Positions 58,333-64,000 of a stretch of DNA of 64,000 bases are shown here, piece by piece (position 1 is the stretch's first letter; each line of letters begins with the position of its first letter). The stretch is from Lamellibrachia columna (taxonomy: Eukaryota > Annelida > Polychaeta > Sabellida > Siboglinidae): the NCBI GenBank assembly GCA_963662155.1, contig OY759275.1, positions 1,765,501 through 1,829,500 of the forward strand, given 5' to 3'. The notes beneath the pieces were generated by a model that worked only from the letters and a program-made list of their open reading frames with translations, was not told the DNA's origin and did no database searches. The position numbers and the translations under genes are program-made.

Positions 58333-58672
58333 GTAAGTAGTTCATCGCCATAGTTATTGTTTCACTATATATGCACAAATATGGTATTGGGGAGCAAGTG
58401 TAAGGCCAATTTTCCTGACCTCTGTTGTTATAAATACTTTTATATGTTCTCATTTCTTTTGGCCACAAATGTTACTGAGGTCGTAAAAACATATCTGAAA
58501 CATATCTAATTTAGACACCAAGAAACGTCACATGCATGGAATCCACATAAAGATGGGTCACGAGGCTAAAATGCCCAAGTTATCGCAATAATTTGTTATT
58601 GTCCGAGTGGTTATTTTTATTCAAAATAAGTCAGAATACTGGTTATGCTGTCCGCAGCTTTTTGAACCTTCA
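58333..58672. other. Intron, nothing recognised (U7)
   Basis: Copy of 24296-24635. Confidence 0.5.
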
Positions 58673-59108
58673 CGGCCCTTTCATTAGAGTTAGAATGCGC
58701 TGTTGTCCGGCATCATGTGACCTTTGTGTTGATTGTCACATGACCTGGGTGTTGATTGTCACATGACAGTAGTCTATGAAGATTGCGGGAATGTTGTAGC
58801 CGCCGTCTCGGTTTATCTCTGGGTGCCTCTCCTAATTTCGATAGCCTCGCTTATCATTCTCCTCCAGAAGTTGTCCTCTCTGACTCTCACTGTCGCATCC
58901 TTGGCCGTGATGTTATGACCCTGGTTGACCTGATGTTCCCCTACAGCTTTGATGTTTGTGTGTTCTTTGAGTCTGGACCCTAGTGACCTGCTGGTTTTGC
59001 CCACATGTTTGTTTACATTCGGGACGCTTTAGAGCCATTCTCCCAAATTGTCTGACGGTTGGCTTGGGAGAGGCCACTTTTTTCATGTTCTCCAATCTCT
59101 GTTAAACT
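58673..59108 (-). mobile_element. Penelope-like GIY-YIG fragment (U7)
   Basis: Matches the U4 fragment at a constant offset of 34,037 bp. Confidence 0.82.
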
Positions 59109-60101
59109 TTAATCTGATGAAATACATAGCATAAACATTTAAATTCTTAAGTTTCTTTGTTTAAATCTAAAAACTCACTAAGTGGCAGACAGCACATGTC
59201 AGGAATGTTACCCTCTACTGTTATGCCCGGTATCAAGGTACCGAGTTCATTTTAACACCCTAAAGAAATATAAGTCAATGCAGGAATTTAATTACAATAG
59301 TGATATTCTACAGTTATTATGTTCTTCTTCATGTTATACTAAAAAACAGTGTGGGGACCATCCATAGATTCATAAAATGAGATCCTGTTCCGGGAATGTT
59401 ACTTGAAATTGTGCATGCGTGCACAGTACTGTTGCATATACAAACTGGTAATTGAATTGGAACACAATTTTAAAATAACCCTCTCCCATAGAACACTTCT
59501 ATTTTTAGATAATATAGTCCAGAGATAACTATTTGGACACATCACTTTTAGCTATACAACATTAAAGCTTGGTACCGGACGTAACAATAAACATTATAGC
59601 TTGGTACCAGGCATAACAACTATCTTTAAAGCAAAATATAGATGTATTCTATGTATGTCAAACTGATGCTTACTGTGCAGGACAGTAATTAGTTTCCATA
59701 ACAAAGTTTGGTACCGGGCGTAACAAGTTAAAGTTTGACAATTTGTTGGATAGCGCGAAGATCAAAAGTAAAGGCACTTCTTCAAATAACTACTGTGAAA
59801 TAATACATTCATCATAAATTTGATTATACTCTGCTTTCTAAACAATGTTAATTTTGGAAAATCATTAATTTGTAGTATTGAAATATTGGTGCGGGAGCTT
59901 GGAGGGGCCTCAATTATAGTTTGTGACACACATTGGAAAGTTTACTTTAACATAAGACACTTGAACTGGTGAATAATCATTACTGAATTAAAAATAATAG
60001 CTTTTTGAAATACAAAATATTTTGTGGAAAGCTTATTTTGGCTGTTTTTTACACTTTATAGGGACGTGGACCGTTCATTGGCATACGAATATAGGAAAGG
60101 T
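59109..60101. other. Spacer with TTGGTACC motifs (U7)
   Basis: Matches 25072-26064. No gene. Confidence 0.5.
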
Positions 60102-60625
60102 ATATTTATGCAAAATAACAACACAAGTCCAGTGTAGATTGAAATAGGCCAAGGAATGACATTTAGATTTATTAATTAAGTAGCATGAAATCAGGCAAGC
60201 ATACATCATCAAAATAAGATACATCAAATAATCTCAGCAAGCATGCCGGCCCCCAGAAGTGTTTATACATAATTAGTATCTCATGCCTATCAGCTACCGA
60301 CTACCAGTACTATCTGTACCACTACTGTCTTCAATACAATTCACATGATATCGGTGGGGGTCACTCCGCCACTAACACATCACACCGAGAGGTAAGGCCA
60401 AGGGCCACACTATATGTACTAATAACAAGTACTCGCACTAAAAACCCTGTGTACACTACCTAAAAACTCAAGTGCCTGATTAGGGAAAAGCGTTAATGCA
60501 AACGTTGTGTACCGAGCTACAGGGAAAAGCGTATTCAAACTCTTTGTGAAAAACATCTCAGTCTTCAATGTTTATGGTACCAGGGAGGAGGGTGGGAGCA
60601 AAAATATCTGACAAGATTGAACATT
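60102..60625. mobile_element. Unidentified insertion of about 520 bp (U7)
   Basis: Same insertion as 26065-26588. Confidence 0.5.
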
Positions 60626-60793
60626 CTTAACGAACTCGTCAAGACAAACCCAGTGGGATATAATAATACTATTTTAGGTAAAGAAACAAACAAATAATAA
60701 GATGGGGAAACTCCAAAACGAACTGTCAGACAATTTAGGAGAGCGTCCCTTTATCTCATATTTCACCCCAGACATGTTGTTTTTTGGGGTTTT

Positions 60794-61271
60794 GTCCTTG
60801 GGGTGTTCCACTGTGGATATTGTGGTGTTGTAGGGTTTGTGGTATGTCCCCACTCTGTGTTGTCCTTGGGGTGTTCCACTGTGGATATTATGGTGTTGTA
60901 GGGTTTGTGGTATGTCCCCACTCTGTGTTGTCCTTGGGGTGTTCCACTGTGGATATTATGGTGTTGTAGGGTTTGTGGTATGTCCCCACTCTGTGTTGTC
61001 CTTGGGGTGTTCCACTGTGGATATTATGGTGTTGTAGGGTTTGTGGTATGTCCCCACTCTGTGTTGTCCTTGGGGTGTTCCACTGTGGATATTATGGTGT
61101 TGTAGGGTTTGTGGTATGTCCCCACTCTGTGTTGTACTTGGGGTGTTGCGCTGTGGATATTGTGGTGTTGTAGGGTTTGTGGCATGTCCCCACTCTGTGT
61201 TGTCCTTGGGGTGTTCCACTGTGGATATTGTGGTGTTGTAGGGTTTGTGGTATGTCCCCACTCTGTGTTGT
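60794..61271. repeat. 68-bp satellite, 7 copies (U7)
   Basis: Same copy number and same variant order (including the GCGCTG unit) as U4. Confidence 0.95.
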
Positions 61272-61421
61272 CGGAAGATGGTGGTCAATTTCTCCAACTG
61301 TTTACACACGTATGGTAGAGAGATGACCGGTGTCTTTCTGGTTTCTCCTGGTCTACATGGGTTGTCTTTGACGTTTTCTTTGTCATGTTAAACATCTGCT
61401 CCCAGTGGTTATTGGCCCTGA

Positions 61422-63132
61422 GTGCTGTGTTGACATGTGTGACTTCTGTGTTGACATGTGTGACTTCTGTGTTGACATGTGTGACTTCTGTGTTGACATG
61501 TTTGACTTCTGTGTTGACATGTGTGACATCTGTGTTGACATGTGTGACTTCTGTGTTGACATGTGTGACTTTGGTCACATGACACCAGACAACAGCACAT
61601 TCTACTCCCGGTGGTTGTTGGCCCTGAGTGCTGTGTTGACATGTGTGACTTCTGTGTTGACATGTGTGACTTCTGTGTTGACATGTTTGACTTCTGTGTT
61701 GACATGTGTGACATCTGTGTTGACATGTGTGACTTCTGTGTTGACATGTGTGAAGTGTGACTTTGGTCATATGACACCAGACAACAGCACATTCTACTCC
61801 CGGTGGTTGTTGGCCTTGAGTGCTGTGTTGACATGTGTGACTTCTGTGTTGACATGTGTGACTTCTGTGTTGACATGTTTGACTTCTGTGTTGACATGTG
61901 TGACATCTGTGTTGACATGTGTGACTTCTGTGTTGACATGTGTGACGTGTGACTTTGGTCACATGACACCAGACAACAGCACATTCTACTCCCGGTGGTT
62001 GTTGGCCCTGAGTGCTGTGTTGACATGTGTGACTTCTGTGTTGACATGTGTGACTTCTGTGTTGACATGTTTGACTTCTGTGTTGACATGTGTGACATCT
62101 GTGTTGACATGTGTGACTTCTGTGTTGACATGTATGACGTGTGACTTTGGTCATATGACACCAGACAACAGCACATTCTACTCCCGGTGGTTGTTGGCCC
62201 TGAGTGCTGTGTTGACATGTGTGACTTCTGTGTTGACATGTGTGACTTCTGTGTTGACATGTTTGACTTCTGTGTTGACATGTGTGACATCTGTGTTGAC
62301 ATGTGTGACTTCTGTGTTGACATGTGTGACTTCTGTGTTGACATGTATGACGTGTGACTTTGGTCATATGACACCAGACAACAGCACATTCTACTCCCGG
62401 TGGTTGTTGGCCCTGAGTGCTGTGTTGACATGTGTGACTTCTGTGTTGACATGTGTGACTTCTGTGTTGACATGTTTGACTTCTGTGTTGACATGTGTGA
62501 CATCTGTGTTGACATGTGTGACTTCTGTGTTGACATGTGTGACGTGTGACTTTGGTCACATGACACCAGACAACAGCACATTCTACTCCCGGTGGTTGTT
62601 GGCCCTGAGTGCTGTGTTGACATGTGTGACTTCTGTGTTGACATGTGTGACTTCTGTGTTGACATGTTTGACTTCTGTGTTGACATGTGTGACATCTGTG
62701 TTGACATGTGTGACTTCTGTGTTGACATGTGTGATGTGTGACTTTGGTCACATGACACCAGACAACAGCACATTCTACTCCCGGTGGTTGTTGGCCCTGA
62801 GTGCTGTGTTGACATGTGTGACTTCTGTGTTGACATGTTTGACTTCTGTGTTGACATGTGTGACTTCTGTGTTGACATGTGTGACTTTGGTCACATGACA
62901 CCAGACAACAGCACATTCTACTCCCGGTCGTTGTTGTCCCTGAGTGCTGCGTGACTTCTGTCTTCTGACATGTGTGACTTCTGTGTTGACATGTGTGACT
63001 TCGGTCACATGACATCAACAGCATATTCTACTCCCGGTCGTTGTTGTCCCTGAGTGCTGCGTTGACATGTGTCACTTCTGTGTTGACATGTGTGAATTTT
63101 GTGTTGACATGTGTGACTTCTGTGACATCTTT
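61422..63132. repeat. 21-bp satellite in 192-bp higher-order units (U7)
   Basis: Same length and unit order as 27385-29095, including the single 213-bp block. Confidence 0.95.
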
Positions 63133-63549
63133 TACTGAAGTTGAAATTAGTCAAAATGAACTTCTGTCTGTACACTACATGCCACCACACTGATATGTAC
63201 ATAATGTAATAAAACAAAACAACAAAATTAAATAAGCCAAATAAAAAGCACATGTTTGTTGATTTAAAATATCAAAGAGGATAGCAGATACTTTCAGGTG
63301 TTTTGGAGAGATTAAAAATAATATACTGTTACTTTTCTATTAAGTGAGAGTATATTACATTATAAAAGACTTACTTCAGCAGGAAACCTGCAGTGTTCCC
63401 TCCTTTTACATTTAAATATCATCAGTTTTGCACATCCACTCAATTGTGGTACATTACGTGACGGACATTACTTGACGCTCATAGTTTGTACCTTAACTCA
63501 CGGCATTGGCCATAATGTAGCAAGATAACCTGTGTTTGCTAGTAACAGC
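63133..63549. other. AT-rich spacer before the LINE (U7)
   Basis: Copy of 29096-29514. Confidence 0.5.
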
Positions 63550-64000
63550 TTTAACAAGATTTAAAAGGATTTGTTATCTCAAGTCAAAGGCCCATATGGC
63601 AAGTGGACAAGGAAGCCATTTGCCTTGGTGTGTAACCCGCCCTCCTGAGATATGTGTCAACCTTGTAAATGTTGTTTATCACCGTTAGCGTTAACCTTTC
63701 TAAGCACTTTTGTGTCATCTGCAAATTTCAGTACGTTGCTTGTTATATTGTCGTCCAAGTCATTGATATATATATTAAGAATAATAAAGGTCCTAATAAT
63801 GTGGTACCCCACTCAAAACTGATTTCCAGTTTGATACCTCTTCATCTACTACAACACGCTGTGTTCTGTCAGTCAGCCATTGTTCTATCCAGTCAATTAT
63901 GCCATCCCCGATACCATGGGCTTTTAATGTAAGTGGTAATCTTTGATGTGGCACTTTGTCAAAAGCTTTCTGAAAATGGAAGTAGATAATATCTCCTGAC
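63550..64000 (-). mobile_element. CR1/Jockey-like LINE, 3' portion, cut by window end (U7)
   Basis: Matches 29513-29963 of U4. The window ends inside the reverse transcriptase (FQKAFDKVPHQRLPL). Confidence 0.82.

Overview
The window is animal nuclear DNA: AT-rich, no bacterial-style genes, small coding exons with GT..AG introns, non-LTR and Penelope-like retroelements, and many satellites. I cannot name the species. A marine invertebrate with an expanded repertoire of leucine-rich-repeat (LRR) or NLR-type genes (sponge, cnidarian, lancelet, echinoderm, mollusc or similar) fits best, by inference only. The only coding content I trust is one plus-strand LRR gene, or tandem array of its 3' parts. 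It has 22 exons, strictly alternating 84 bp (28-residue, LxxC type) and 87 bp (29-residue, LxxN type). Every exon is phase 2/2, so the exons join into an open frame of 1,881 nt (627 codons) with no stop. The 28+29 = 57-residue alternation is that of ribonuclease-inhibitor-type LRRs. No start, NACHT, TIR, Death or membrane segment is in the window, so the full protein type is unknown.  Layout: seven tandem units, U1 1-7.80 kb, U2 7.80-13.59, U3 13.59-22.58, U4 22.58-34.31, U5 34.31-44.29, U6 44.29-57.67, U7 57.67-64.0. U1, U3 and U4 carry two exon pairs (pair 1 and pair 2). U2, U5 and U7 carry only pair 2. U6 carries pair 1 plus a divergent pair (46.24 and 47.26 kb). After the exons each unit repeats the same non-coding series: a Penelope-like GIY-YIG fragment (minus strand), a spacer with TTGGTACC motifs, a 68-bp satellite, a 21-bp satellite (192-bp higher-order form in U4 and U7), and a minus-strand CR1/Jockey-like LINE, often with further LINEs nested inside. 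Two kinds of spacer then lead to the next unit. One ends in a 22-bp minisatellite region and leads to pair 1. The other ends in a (GTAA)n run and leads to pair 2.  The units date one another. U5 has the LINE uninterrupted, U1 has one nested LINE, and U4 and U6 have two. U4 (from about 23.64 kb) and U7 are nearly identical over 6.3 kb with no net length change, satellites included, so that duplication is very recent or is an assembly product. Because all LRR exons share one phase and alternate 28/29, gaining or losing whole pairs by unequal exchange leaves the frame intact. The picture is an LRR array growing and shrinking by exon pairs, with retroelement and satellite DNA as substrate. Long ORFs in the satellites (up to 579 codons, on both strands) are artefacts of repeat lengths divisible by three.
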